Shown here one piece after another: positions 21,922 through 34,086 of a stretch of 64,000 nucleotides of DNA. This DNA comes from Anaspis maculata (taxonomy: Eukaryota; Arthropoda; Insecta; Coleoptera; Scraptiidae), in NCBI GenBank assembly GCA_949128115.1, contig OX421962.1:40447745-40511744 (forward strand). The letters are read 5' to 3'. The stretch's first letter is position 1; every line of letters starts with the position of its first letter. Both the position numbers and the translations under genes were made by a program. The notes under the pieces were generated by a model that saw only the letters and a program-made list of their open reading frames with translations, made no database searches and was not told where the DNA came from.

Positions 21922-22164
21922 GGGCCGTATTCATAACTCGCTTTCAAGCTAAAAGCGCTAATCGAGCGATGCGCATTTAGGGGCATTTCTCATATTTCAG
22001 TGTTCAAAAATACATTATTGCGATTGGGAGCGATTGTATGTACTTGATTGCAATTAATTTGCGAAGTAATTTGTATTTTTGAACACTGAAATATGAGAAA
22101 TGCCCCTGAATGCGCATCGCTCTAATAGCGCTTTTAGCTTAAAAGCGAGGTATGAATACGGCCC
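21922..22164. mobile_element. 243 bp MITE, ends GGGCCGTATTCATA
   Basis: Inverted repeats of about 90-100 bp (GGGCATTTCTCATATTTCAG mirrored by CTGAAATATGAGAAATGCCC) flank a short AT-rich loop. No coding sequence; target duplication not clear. Confidence 0.75.
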
Positions 22165-22999
22165 AAGGTCCCCCTATTGTGATGAAATCATATAAATCCA
22201 TATAGAATTTGTCGAGGAATTTGTATTTGTAAATGCCTGTAGAAAATGAACTGGTGCCGTATTTTCACATTTTATTTGTAACAAGCAACTGAGGCAGTCC
22301 ACCATGAATCACCTCAGTGGGACTAGACAGCAGACTTGTTTATGACTTGTTTTTGTTTATGCTGGAAAAGCAACGGGCAACCATAACCTTAGACAGACTA
22401 CTCAGGATAGGTTAGGGCTGCAGACCAAATGAGAGCTTCTGGCGGTATTCTTGAATTACGCCATAAGCGATAAACTCCTGGGTGGAATGAATTTCGGTTT
22501 TTGATTTATGCGTACAGCTTCTGCTCCAGTGGACCAGCGGTACGTGCTACGTGATAGGGAGGTATTGGAAATAATCGAATGTTTTCAAGCAAACAGCAAA
22601 TTGTACCCACGTTTCAACACAAGACACTTCAAAATTGACACAGAGTTTTTTTTCTCGGGATTAGCCGTTCGTCGCTCGGTCGAGTTCATCGCGTCCGCGT
22701 TACCGAATTCGTACGCCGGCGCCGTCTAGCAACGAATTCTACCGCTGCACCTGGCGGCATCTGTTACGTACTTAGATCTTAGTACGCGTGACGTCACGCA
22801 ATTTTTTTTCAAGCCCTAAATGAATCCACAAAAATAAAATAAATGACATGTGAGCTCTACGGAGTCTCTAGTTTTTAAATTCATTATTCCCAGAGCCCAC
22901 GGAATACCCCATCATTCCGTTATTGAATATCGAGTTAAATATAGATAATTAAGTAACACCTTTGGCTTTGATTCATGTTGAATCTTATTTTTCTAAATA
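22165..22999. other. no gene recognised
   Basis: One open frame at 22508-22729 ends in a locally GC-rich stretch but has no recognised motif. Nothing supportable. Confidence 0.45.
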
Positions 23000-23745
23000 C
23001 AGGTGTCCCGAAAATATACCGACAACGTTTCAGGGCAGCTTCCTCTCATCAAAACAAGAAAAAAAGTTCCTATGAATATGGATCCGGAAACGCTTCCTAA
23101 GGGAGCTACTGCCCCCTAAAGATGGGACCCTGAAGATAGTGTTTATTAAATATTCCCGAAACCGTTCAAGGGAAATCGATCAAACTTGACACATTCAATA
23201 ATCTTCTTATACCTAAAAAATTTGAATGCCTAACAAAAATGAAGTTGCTTTGAAATAGTTTTTCTTTTGCCTTGAATATCGTCATTAAAAAATCAGCATT
23301 TCTGACTACGTTTTCATACATCCAAACTCAAATATCTCGTAAACGGTGCGTCTATCGAGGTTGAACAAAGGGACCTTTTTTTGGTAGAAAAGTCCAATAT
23401 TCCATAATTTCTTGTATTGGTAACTTTGGAAACAATTCACGATTAAAAAAGTTGGAGTTGTTTTTACCCCCATACCTCAGCCTGACCCACTCCTGGTAAA
23501 TTATTTTGGAATTAGTCTGGCTTTATTTTGTTGGGCATAAGAAGGTTACTGGATTTGTCAAGCTTGAGATTTCCCTTGAACGGTTTCGGAGATATTGAAT
23601 AAAAACCATCTTCAGGGTTCCTCCTTTAGGGGCCTGCAGCTCCCTTAGGAAGCGTTTCCGAACCCATGTTCATGGGAACTTTTTCTCTTGTTTTGATGAG
23701 AGGAAGCTGCCCTAGAACGTTGTCGGTATATTTTCGGGACACCCG
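23000..23745. mobile_element. 746 bp long-TIR element, TA target, ends CAGGTGTCCCG
   Basis: CAGGTGTCCCGAAAATATAC at the left pairs with GTATATTTTCGGGACACCCG at the right, and the arms match for over 300 bp. TA on both sides (22998-22999, 23746-23747). Non-coding. One of several CAGGGTG-like TIR families in the window. Confidence 0.85.
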
Positions 23746-26700
23746 TATAATGGTGTCGTTATTTATAATTCTTAACTTAGAAATTAGGAATCTGTGAAAA
23801 TTTTAGGGGCAAATTAAAAAAAAAACAGCAAAAATCCTTCAGGAATCAGTTTTTATTTTTGAAATTGTCCCAGGGACAAGGCAGCTAGTGAGGGCGGTCA
23901 ATCTCAACGTGAACGAACACCTGAACCTTCCGAGTTACCCGTACATGCCAATATTTTCATAGCTCGCTTTAAATTAGGGTGTCATTTAGACGTAGGTGGC
24001 GAATTAGGGAAGGTAAGGTACGTTTAAGATACAGCAATTTGTATAATATCTTCGGCGAATTATTTCCGAAATTACGAACAGAACCTCGATTATCCTTGCT
24101 AATTACTAGTTGGAGAACGACGTGTAATGGCAAGGCAGAGCTAATAACATTCCGGATTTAATTAACGGGCGCGTGAAATATTCATCTATCTATGTATAAT
24201 GGTACTTGAGTTAAAATTCTTTCGGAGTTATTGCAGGTGAGTGCTTTTTCACGTGCAATTAAGACAAGCTCTTAAGCCCTTCAATAATTATTTGTGGCTA
24301 TAGGTATTCCTCGCGGTCGGTTAATGGTGTTATCGATTCACGACAGAAACGCAATTGAAAAACTGGAACACTTCTCAGTAAAATAATAACACAAATGAAT
24401 TCCAACCATTTGAAGCTCGATCTGAAGCCACCTGAATGATTGATTGGGAAAGTTCGATTGGAAAAGGTTGAATGGCAAGTCATTTTTCTTTTTTTTTCGA
24501 TTCTGATTCGCTCGAAATCTTTTACAGCACTGGGGGTCCGAATGGCTTACTATAAAAAACCGTTTATTTTGTTTTTACAAAGTCTTTTAGTAGGTACAGG
24601 TATTGTATAGGTATCGCGAAAAGCGATAAGGAACGAATACGCTCGCACATTGCACATGTGGAAAGTCGCGAAAATACCTTATTGGTACCTATACCTACAT
24701 TTAATTCTATTGCTTATAACATACAACTGAGGACTTACTAGTTGTCTTTGGAGTAGTCCCATTATTGTCTATCGCATAATAATGATTTTTCTCTGCAAAA
24801 ACAGAAGACAACGCACTACAGGAAACCTGAGTGTTACGAAACTAACTGAAAGTTACCTAAACATAAAACATGCGCTTTTCCCTTATCAGAGAATTTTGCT
24901 GTCAACTGAGTAGTGAATGTTATCGCTGTTGCTGTTTCACTAGTGGCAGTCATTTTGTTTATTTGATATTTGTACGCTGTGATGAAGTAGGTACTTGGTA
25001 CTTGGTCGCAACTTTTTGCACCTTGAGGTCCACCAAGTCTAAACCTTTCCAGCTCCATTTCCGAAATATCTATAGGTATGGGCGATTGACCTTATTGGGG
25101 AAAATGGCCTCTTCGTGAAGGAAGTTTTAAGGAATTAATTATTTAAGGAGGTCAAAGTTGCCGCAGGCAACGTCGCCGGCTGTTACGTCAATTGGTGGCA
25201 CGTCAAAACTGTCACTTTGCTGTCTTGTGCGGTCCACTACAAGCAAACTTTTGTTCCTGTGAACCCTTGGGACACCGTAGGCTCTTTATTGGGCCTCATG
25301 TTGATGACCAGCGTCGTCGCAGACCTTTCTCTAAATCATCCATAGCTTCCGCCCAAGGAAGAGCAACAGACTGTTACATCTGCACACACAAGAAGCCAGC
25401 CTGCCAGCCAAGAAAAAGTCACCTCGGGCTGGCCATGCAGAGTCAACCACCACCTACTTTGTTTCCTCGCTTTTTTCTTAAGATTTTCTGTTTGGACTCC
25501 AGCTGGAGATCCGCATTTTTCATTCTAATAAGCTCGTCATAGCTACCTTTGTGTTCGGGACGCAAACGTTGCCTTTTTTTACCGCAATCGCAATGTAGTG
25601 CATTGCTGGGGGCGTAGTCTTGCAGCTGCGCACCTCTAGAGCTAGCTAGATCTATTACAAGCCTGCTTAAAACGCTAACCATAACATGAAATAAGAGGCA
25701 CAAATGCAAACCCGTTTTCACATTATTTCTACTTGTCAAATTTCTATGTCAATGATGTGGGTATTGCAGGTATCTACTAGTGCCCACCTAGGCTACTAGA
25801 CGTCGGAGTATGTGTTCGTCTCAAAAAACTCCTCCACGATCAAGTACCGAACTCTACACCAGGTGACGTTTTTTAAATGTAAATCGCCTATAGGACAGTA
25901 GGTAGTTTGGAAACTATTACTAAACTAAAGCTACTCAGCACATCCTTGAATTTGATAATAATGAGTCTTCAGGGTATATTTGTAGGTACTGTTTTGATAA
26001 AGAAATCAGGATTAAAAAAGAAATTCTAATATCAGACTTAGCTCAAGTGTGAAGTTCACGTCTGTGAAGTTGACAACTGTGGTAGGCACCTATATGTTAT
26101 GCATCAGTCTAGCCGTACATTGTACAGTAAGTAGGTAGATAGGTACGTAAGTACTGTTCTCTTAATTACACCTGTATTACCTTCCTCTATAAGGCCAACG
26201 TTTTTCACGACTGAAATTCTAAAACTTCATTGAATGCAATTACTGAAGAAGTGAAAACATTCAAACATTTTGCATTCGCATGGAATTTCACTTAGGTACA
26301 TCAGTGTCAGTAGGTTACTTTGCCTCCCTGCAGATGCTGGTGTTGGGTCACCACACCAGGTCAATCAATAAAGTCTCCCCTGTTCTATCGGAAAGTTCAG
26401 AGATATTGCAATTTTTTTTTGTTAGGTAAACTCGCCATACCTCCGCTACGATGCGAGAAAAAACTCTATCTTATATACTGATTTGGTTCCAAAAGTTTGG
26501 ATGAAAAATAAATGCTACACCCAGCGTGTGGGTTTACCCATTTTAGGACTGAACTTTGACGTGATGCGCCAGAATCGTCCTATAGATAGACTTGTCATTT
26601 TAATATTGTTGCTTTTACGAGGGAAACAAGCCCTGCCGCTTAGTTGTTAGAGACACTGTTGCCTCTAATAACAAGAAATGTTGTCGTAACTTGTGTATTA

Positions 26701-27769
26701 GAGGGTTCAGCTCAATATCACCACAATTAACTTTGCTCGCATATCGCTCCAGAAAATTAGCCCTTTTGTTAACGTTTTCTCTGATTTTCATATATGAACA
26801 TATTCTACCCAGAAGATCATTATTTGAGCAATCAATATAGGAGCTTTTGCATTCCATGTGACTCACTTGTGAATATTTTACTGGGGTAACTGGAGTGTCA
26901 GTCATCCAAGTTCCCTTTAAATAGATGTTGACATTTATATAAGCGTAAAGGTACAAAAGTTGAAGCTGGAAAGCACCGCGGCTCCACCTCGTAAATTGTT
27001 CCCATTGTTTTGGTCTAATAACTTAATAATGGAGGGCACGTTTATCGATTGAAAATTGAGAGTTCAACATTGCCCGGACTTAATTGACTTCGTTTTGTAA
27101 GACAACCCCCTTCCCGCTCGGAATGAAAATGTGATATGTCAATAAGCCGCGCGCTTTGCAGTAGGTACCTACACCTAAAGATGCTCCACCACCACCCCGG
27201 TGTGGCTTCCTTTGAGAACTTTCGTGATTTTACGAAACGAACGTCTAAAATGCTAGTTGATGGGGGGCTCTGGGCTTTATCCCGATGCCCGATGGTAGCT
27301 TCCAAATGGTTTTAATTCCCACAGTATAGGTATGGGATTACATTATAGATTTCTTGGTCGTAGATTTATTCGCACGGGGGCCTTCTTAATTTATTTGGAT
27401 TGTCCGGTGATTCGCATGTGAAATAGTAGCTCAGGTAATTGGTGTGTGTGGGTTGAATAGCCAATGTTGGGAGCTCCACTGATTGATTTAGTAGTATAAC
27501 GACTAACGGTCTGGATGTTTTGTATACCTACTGGTAGTTAGACGTTGGAAGACAATTCTCTAAATCAAGGTCCTTTCATGGTGATAAACTGCAATATTCT
27601 GGATGGACGAAGGAAATTCGCACCGGGGAACAAGTAATTAGACTAATTAGGACGAGCCGATATTGGTAACTATAGTGTACCTTTGTGAAACTGTTTACGA
27701 CATCCTCCTGAGAGACAAACTGCTCACTGCCTACTGCAGCACTGCTCACAAAAAATATCTCGAGTTATA
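23746..27769. other. about 4 kb without a recognisable gene
   Basis: Unassigned AT-rich sequence with GTAGGTAC words. The longest frames (25192-25542 plus; 25443-25739 and 26615-26956 minus) overlap one another or lack motifs. No element boundary noticed. Confidence 0.4.
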
Positions 27770-28750
27770 CAGGGTGGGCCAAAAATCAGAGTAGGTTTCA
27801 AAAGCAAATTTTTTTGTCGCCAGGGAGGGCTTTTGGCATGAATCATCTTGTTTGTTTCAACTAACAGCTGTTTTATTGTGGAGAACTAGCTGTCACCGGC
27901 GCCGGCAAGCCGTCGCCTGAGTGACAGCATTGGTTGAAAAGTAGCCAGGGAATTTGTTCCACTGACACCGGACAAGTGGAAAGGGAATTGTATACATGAT
28001 GTTGATTTTTCGTTGTTTTAGGCGGATGTCAGGTTTTCCCTTGGCGAGTTTAGTAATCTCATGCATGTCCGTCGATAGTATTTATTTTGGTCAGATGAAG
28101 TTTTCCAAGAGGCGTAAGCAACTGACTGTATAAGAGCAACACGAATTCGAAAAGATGTTTGTTTTTTGCGTGTTTTGAAATTTCTGCCTTGACTTGTAGG
28201 GTTCTATTGTGAACGAAACGCATGATTGTCACTGAGAGTAGTGTCTGGTCAGTGATGAGTTGTTGGGGAAAATTGAGACATCATTGCCATTGCATGTCGA
28301 CTACCTACCGGTGGGAGATTTCAAACTGTGTTGGAAAATCTCTGATGCCCTGCTACCTGCTGTAGAAGATGACCCTGGTGTGATTTGATATTCCAACTGC
28401 TCATGCATATCGCAAGAGAAACCATGATCATTGTAAGGAATATTTTCGAGGAGCGAATAAATTCAAGCAATTCCGATTTGAACTGTTTACTACATTAGCC
28501 CGATCTTACAGCCCCTGACTTCTTCTTATGGGGATACCCTCAAGGGTACCTTAAAAGACCGCATTTATCGCAAAAACAAACCCCGAACTATCCAGCAGCT
28601 ATAGGTCACTTAAAAGCTGAATCTTAGGAGTTGTAATGGAAAATGTTCTCAAAAGAATTGAGCATTGCGAAGTGGCAAACAGAGGGCACTAACAAGATAT
28701 CGTATTTTCATAATTGTTATTAATCGAATCTCCTTTGTTTCTAGTTTATT
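27770..28750 (+). pseudogene. decayed mariner-like transposase
   Basis: The segment starts with TA plus CAGGGTGGGCC, a TIR-like end. Across several frames the 3' half reads like the C-terminal catalytic region of an IS630/Tc1/mariner-type transposase: HIARETMIIVRNIFEERI near 28406, then LTAPDFFLWGY near 28506, whose D after TAP fits the third catalytic acidic residue, and, after a 1 bp frameshift, LKGTLKDRIYRKNKPRTIQ. A tail VVMENVLKRIEHCEVANRGH near 28634 fits the usual C-terminus. Frameshifts and stops are frequent and the N-terminal DNA-binding part is not recognisable. Dead copy. Confidence 0.65.
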
Positions 28751-28797
28751 GTTGAAAAAGGGAATTTTGAAACTTTTGACGAAACTCAAATTGATAA

Positions 28798-29214
28798 CGG
28801 GGGCTAGGCCCCTAAGGGGGTGCAGGGGGTAACCGCACCACTCATGGGCGTTGGCACCAAAAAGAATCGATTATGTAGATGTTAGTCGATAGGGAATCAC
28901 AAAAAAAAAACTCACCGACCTCGTAACAAAGTACGTCAAAGTACGTGAAGACATTGAGTTTTGGCTTGCTGAATTTTGTGTATATCCATTGTGGATGACT
29001 TTTAAAGTAGTTTTTTTTTTGACATCCTGGACTTTTTGTGATTCTGTATCGATCCTCCGAGTTACAGAACTGAAATTCGATCAACTGGGGGTTGGCCCCC
29101 ATGGGGGTGCACGAGGTAACCGCATCACTTTTGGCCGTTGCCACCAAAAAAATTTGATTATGTGAATCTTGACTAATTGGTATTAAAAAAAAACTTTTTC
29201 GACCTCTTGAAAAA
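28798..29214. repeat. two-copy direct repeat, period 288 bp
   Basis: The block GGGGGTGCAGGGGGTAACCG...CCACTCATGGGCGTTGGCACC (from 28798) recurs as GGGGGTGCACGAGGTAACCG...TCACTTTTGGCCGTTGCCACC (from 29086). Both continue into an A-tract and a CGACCTC motif. Confidence 0.75.
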
Positions 29215-31860
29215 TACAGAATAGTAGCTAGTGGATTGACCACTGACGTAGGATAGACTAAGTATATGTAATTCTTGAAGCTTTATTTCTACTTGAAATA
29301 AATATCATCCTTTTGAATTCCGCGTAGAAAATCACCCCAACCTATCACGATCACAGAATAGCTCTTGCATACAAAACACCCTTTTCAGTACCATTGTTGT
29401 GAATAACCTTGGGCAGCTTGCGCTGTTTTATCAAGCAGTGATCTAGAATATGCGATATCAAACCGCCATCTTGGCTTGGTATCCAAATGTTTTTCGCCCT
29501 CCAGTTACACTTAGGACTTACTTGAATCCGAATTTGATCTAATTGTAAACAATAAACATGCACGTATTTTTATAGCTTGTTTACGTTACACATTCTTAGT
29601 TACCAACATAACTTTCACATCATACAACACTACGAAAGCGTAGAAGTGAAGTTATGGCCCTTTAAACTTTACCAAAATCAATGTGTCACAGCAAGGTGAA
29701 GCCAAAATGGAAATAGGCGATCTTACCGCCAAACGATACCCTAAACTATTGCTTAGACATAGGCGAAGTCCCAACTTGATATCCTGAAAACCAAGTGCTT
29801 CGCGATTTTTTTAGTAAGTGCCTACAGACGCAATAATTTTTGGAAAAAATTTCATTGCTTCTGAATGGTTGAAGCGCATTCCGAAAACTAAACAAATTTG
29901 TAATGTCTGAGAAGAAGCAAATCCAAATATGTAAAGATATACAGGGAGTACCATTTGAAAAAGCTGGTTCAAAAACTGCTCTGCAAAAATGGGACACGCT
30001 GTATAGAGCAAAATAATTTCACTAACTGCACTTTGATCCTCCGTTAATTGAGCTCGCCCATATCAATGACTCACCTTGTAGATACAAAATTTGGAATAAT
30101 ATGAATTTCTAGTACCTGCCTCGCGCAGACAAGACTATTTTGATGTTTTGTCCTTTCCTTCTTTTGGAAAGATATGATAGAATACAGAATTTCAAAGGCT
30201 TGAAGCCCCTGGCACTCTGATAGGGCTGGAGGTTGGAGCCCCTAAAGTCTAATGTGAAAATAATTCTTGGAGGTTCCGTGATACAGACACCCCTATTGCC
30301 TGTGTGTAGGCCCTCAAACCTGTCATCACGGGGCCTGCCAAGCCAAGGTAACTTCTAAATAAATAGAGAAGAAAAACAATGTTACTTACCTAAATAATGT
30401 GAAAAAAAGACCGCTTTTGGAAAAAATTGAAATTTTTGGATTTCATCCCAATTTTTTTGCAGTATTGTTCACAAAAAAAGGAATTGGGGGCCCTATCGGG
30501 TGATTGAGGCCCCGAGGCCCGGGGCGGACGCCCCCCCCCTCTTTAGTCCGCCACTGTCCCCACGATCACCGGTCCTCCATCAATCCTTCCGTCGAGTTTC
30601 CCAACTTCATTGCGCCCCCGGCGCAATGGAGCAGTGAGGCCGCGTAGCGTGAATCGAGTTTCGAGGTATTGGGGCCGTAAAGAATCTGAAATTCACGTTT
30701 GAACCTGCAATGCTATGGTAAGGTACAGGTCGAGGTACAGGTATACCCGGCACATTCTGTCCAAAAAGTCGATGTCGTGGCCCCTCATGCCTGATGTCTC
30801 TCTGGGACTTGATATATCTAATTGTCCAGTTTGTTCTTTGTTTCATCACAAGCATGCCTCCGACCCTAATGCGACTAGTTAGCATAACTAAATCACAATT
30901 TCATCATCAAGGCATCAATTTCGTCCCGCATTTCGGCCATATTTTCATCCCTGCAAACATCATTATTGCGGCGCTGCTGTGCCAATAATATTACATGAGT
31001 GGGATGGCATCCGAGATGACAGTTTGTTTCTCATTTTCCAACTCGAGTAGTCTGGACGTGACCGCATTACGTGGGTGAAATGTGCATGTGAGTGTGTAGT
31101 ACCTATATACGTTTATTTGGGTAAATTTATGAATCACAAGAGCTGTCCGATGTAATGGGGGGTTGGTTTCACCCCCTCGCTCTTCGTTGCGTTCTCGATC
31201 ATCGACAAGTAGCGCTCAGGTGACTCAATTATAGTTGACACATTACAGTTTCAATCAATCTTAAGGCCGGAAGGGATCCATTATCTGATTAAATATCCAT
31301 TCATCATCCTCGTTTTATTCGCGTGCCAAGGAAAAAATCTCGCCCGATATACCTTCGCAATCTTCAACTTATTTCTTATTAAATGGTGCTCAAGTGCCTC
31401 CTGGCTCCTATTAAAACGCCACGGCCTCTCGGATGAGTCGCGCACTTTGGTGCCTGTCGTGTTCTCTTTTAAATAATTAACTTGTGACAACGATTTCTGA
31501 AATATTAGGTGCCTGTGTAGGAAACTGAAAATAAGGTGTGGGGTGTGGGTAATCCCCCAGTGCAGTGAATAAGTGCTAAGTTACTCGCGCTCGTTGAGCT
31601 TCAATCTGCGGACAAGTCTAAAACACGGCTGTCGTAATCCTACGAATTCAGCTTTAACATGCAAATTTGGAAAAAGAGGAGTTTCTTGATGTACGTGGCT
31701 TATGACACGGAAATACCGCGGCGCGATCTTCAGTGAAGAATAGACCCTTTCAAATGCCAAACCATCTTTTTCCTCTCGTGCCGTACGATGCATTCCGATG
31801 CTGTGCTTTTGTACATTTCTGCTCTTTGAATGTTGAGTCAGTTATTTAGCACTCTATAGG
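29215..31860. other. no gene recognised
   Basis: Mostly unassigned. A small CAGGGAGTACC / GGGACACGCTG pair lies at about 29940-30003, and a GC-rich stretch with a C8 run at 30500-30545. Open frames are short and motif-free. Confidence 0.4.
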
Positions 31861-31987
31861 TCTGTTTCTCTCTCCTGCTCTAACTTATTCGAAGCGCTTA
31901 GAGCAGAAAATAGAGCTGTTTGATTGGTCGCTGCTACGCAGCTTCTGCTCGGAGCACGTTAGAGCAAGACAGGACAAAGAAACAGAC
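31861..31987. repeat. 127 bp hairpin MITE
   Basis: TCTGTTTCTCTCTCCTGCTC at the left is mirrored by GAGCAAGACAGGACAAAGAA..CAGA at the right, with GCTCTAAC and GTTAGAGC inside. Non-coding. Confidence 0.6.
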
Positions 31988-32629
31988 TTTTTGATGCTTG
32001 CCTTTAAGTCTGGCCCATCAGAAAAGTTCAACTGACCAGACCTAAGTTGCTTACAGCGTCTTTGTCACCGTCATTAATAAACTTTCCCAAATGGGCATGT
32101 TCGTTCAGCATTTTTTTAATTTCCATTAATTTAGAATCTGTGATAAAAAATGAGCGGCCTCTATTCTTTTTTTTTCTTTTTTTTTTTGATGTTTTAAACC
32201 ATAAAGCTGAAAAGTTGTTACAAATTATCACCAAATATTGATAACTAAAGACCCCTGTGAACAATGATGAAAAGCACTCACTAGTGCCTAGGACTATTTT
32301 TTCACGCAGAAATATTCATATTTGTTTCCAATTTCTACGCAAGTATCTACTACAAATTATTTAATTCCTAACCCCCTAATTAAATTAATACCTAATTTAA
32401 TTCCAAACCCATCGTTTGCTGAACATGCGTCGTAGTTTCAGGCGAGTTTCGTGCCCCCTGGATATTCAATTGTGGAATTTCATCGGTATCGAACCTGAAT
32501 AAACTGCTGGGCACAGACAATAATTGAAGTGTGAAGATTGCTTTCTTGTGGATAGCAGACTTTTTAAGTCAGATATGAACCCCATCGAACATCTATGGGA
32601 TCAGCTGTGTGGACGAGTGGGCATACATA
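31988..32629. other. no gene recognised
   Basis: AT-rich spacer with a pyrimidine tract at about 32163-32188. Nothing supportable. Confidence 0.5.
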
Positions 32630-32940
32630 CAGGGTGTCCCACGAAGTAACCGACATGGCTTGAGGGTAGATGCACTTTTTCAAGTCAAATCAGAATCTGC
32701 ATTCTAAATTTTTTTGACGTCTTCCGTTTCTGATATACAGGGTGATTTATGTGTTCAACCGAAAAGTTTGATTGGCCATATCTCAGGAATAGATCAATAG
32801 AATCGATTGAAATTTTGCAGGTCTATTCTAAAAGCAAGGGCCTTTGTAGCGCCCTATCCATTTATAAAATAAATACAGGACCGTACCCACAATTTTGTTT
32901 TTCGAATTTTATAATTCATTGTTGTTGTTATTGACGTGAT
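32630..32940. repeat. bipartite repeat U2-U1, copy B (inverted)
   Basis: U2 begins TACAGGGTGTCCCACGAAGT and ends at GACGTCTTCCGTTTC; U1 follows from TACAGGGTGATT with GAAAAGTTTGATTGGCCATA and AAGGGCCTTTGTAGCGCCCT. It is the reverse-orientation counterpart of 6881-7335. Confidence 0.7.
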
Positions 32941-33169
32941 AATCATATGGATTATCGTGGATGTCGTAGTGAAGCGTCGATAGGATATAGCGCTACTAAC
33001 TTCAATGGTGCACTAACTAAGACAACTTGAATAACAGGCGAATGATAAATTTCTATTGTCGTATTTTTTGTACCCGTAAATGATCAAATTTTGGTAGTTT
33101 ATGACTCACCTGTATAGAAAAAAGAAATTCAATAGATATTCAGAGGTTGATTTTTTGTACTAAATTTTT

Positions 33170-33350
33170 TCCATAAACAGTTTACTAAAATCTTCTGAAA
33201 CCAGAAGATAGAAACAATCGGAGTATCAGTTTTGTCCCCAAATAACTTTCAAATAAAAAGAATTGAACATTTTTAAACAGCTTTTCAGCACTCTACTACA
33301 CCACCATATTCAAGGTGGTCTGTCACTTGTGAATCACCCTGTATATTCGT
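33170..33350 (+). repeat. dispersed repeat R1, copy A
   Basis: AGTTTACTAAAATCTTCTG, then TTTTGTCCCCAAATAACTT, then CAGCACTCTACTACACCACC and GGTGGTCTGTCACTTGTGAA, ending in a CACCCTGTA terminus. The same order recurs at 50880-51073. Confidence 0.7.
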
Positions 33351-34086
33351 AGCGAAGGCATGGCCATAGTAGTGAGATGTATCAACAACAAAATCGTCCA
33401 GATTTTTTCCCAAGTGAGGTATCAGGCCTCGCTTCAGGCACAGTAAGCGTGATGCCTGACAGTAAGTTAGTAAACACTTAATTTTCAAGAATCGATTTGT
33501 GGCGTGATTTTCTTTCAGATCTCGACAAAAAGCGTTCTACAACCGACAACCAGCGAGCCAGCAGACACCATAGTTTGAAAATGCTATTCGTCTTTGACAT
33601 TGGATTAATCTGATGGCCGTAAACACCACTCGAAGTGGCCCTTCTCCAATTTACCGTGGTTCTAGTTTTCAAAAGTGTATATAATATGGGGTACATAATA
33701 TTATTATTCTTTGAATACAATAGAAGTAATCAATTGAAGCAATTTTATTATTCGCTGAACGCTCTAAATTTAGCAAAACCTGTATCCTATGAACACGGAT
33801 ATTAATATATATTATAAACACGGATGACGATGACGAACCCCGAAACTGCTGTGCGGTGCGTGCTCCGCTCCTCCTGTCAAGGCACACCGCGCACCGACCA
33901 ATCAACACAGTCTGCTTACGGCGGGATTTTATTTGAATTTTGAATCAGAGAAGAACTTGAATCGTTGGTATTTAAAGAAATAGGTGGCTTTTTTACCTAT
34001 AATTTTTGCCGTTTACAATACCACTGGCTACATTTCACAATAATTATAGCTTTTAACTCAATATCTACTGTAATTGTTGATGTAAC
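33351..34086. other. no gene recognised
   Basis: A GC-richer inverted pair lies near 33850-33900 (GTGCGGTGCGTGC and GCACACCGCGCACC). No gene seen. Confidence 0.45.

Noticed and set aside
25192..25739. Two antisense frames of about 100 codons each
   Set aside because: They overlap each other, show no domain, and I saw no splice or promoter support.
26701..26730. Minus-strand CGDIELNP resembling a 2A-type ribosome-skipping motif
   Set aside because: The essential final Gly-Pro is replaced by Leu-Ile and the host frame has no other meaning.
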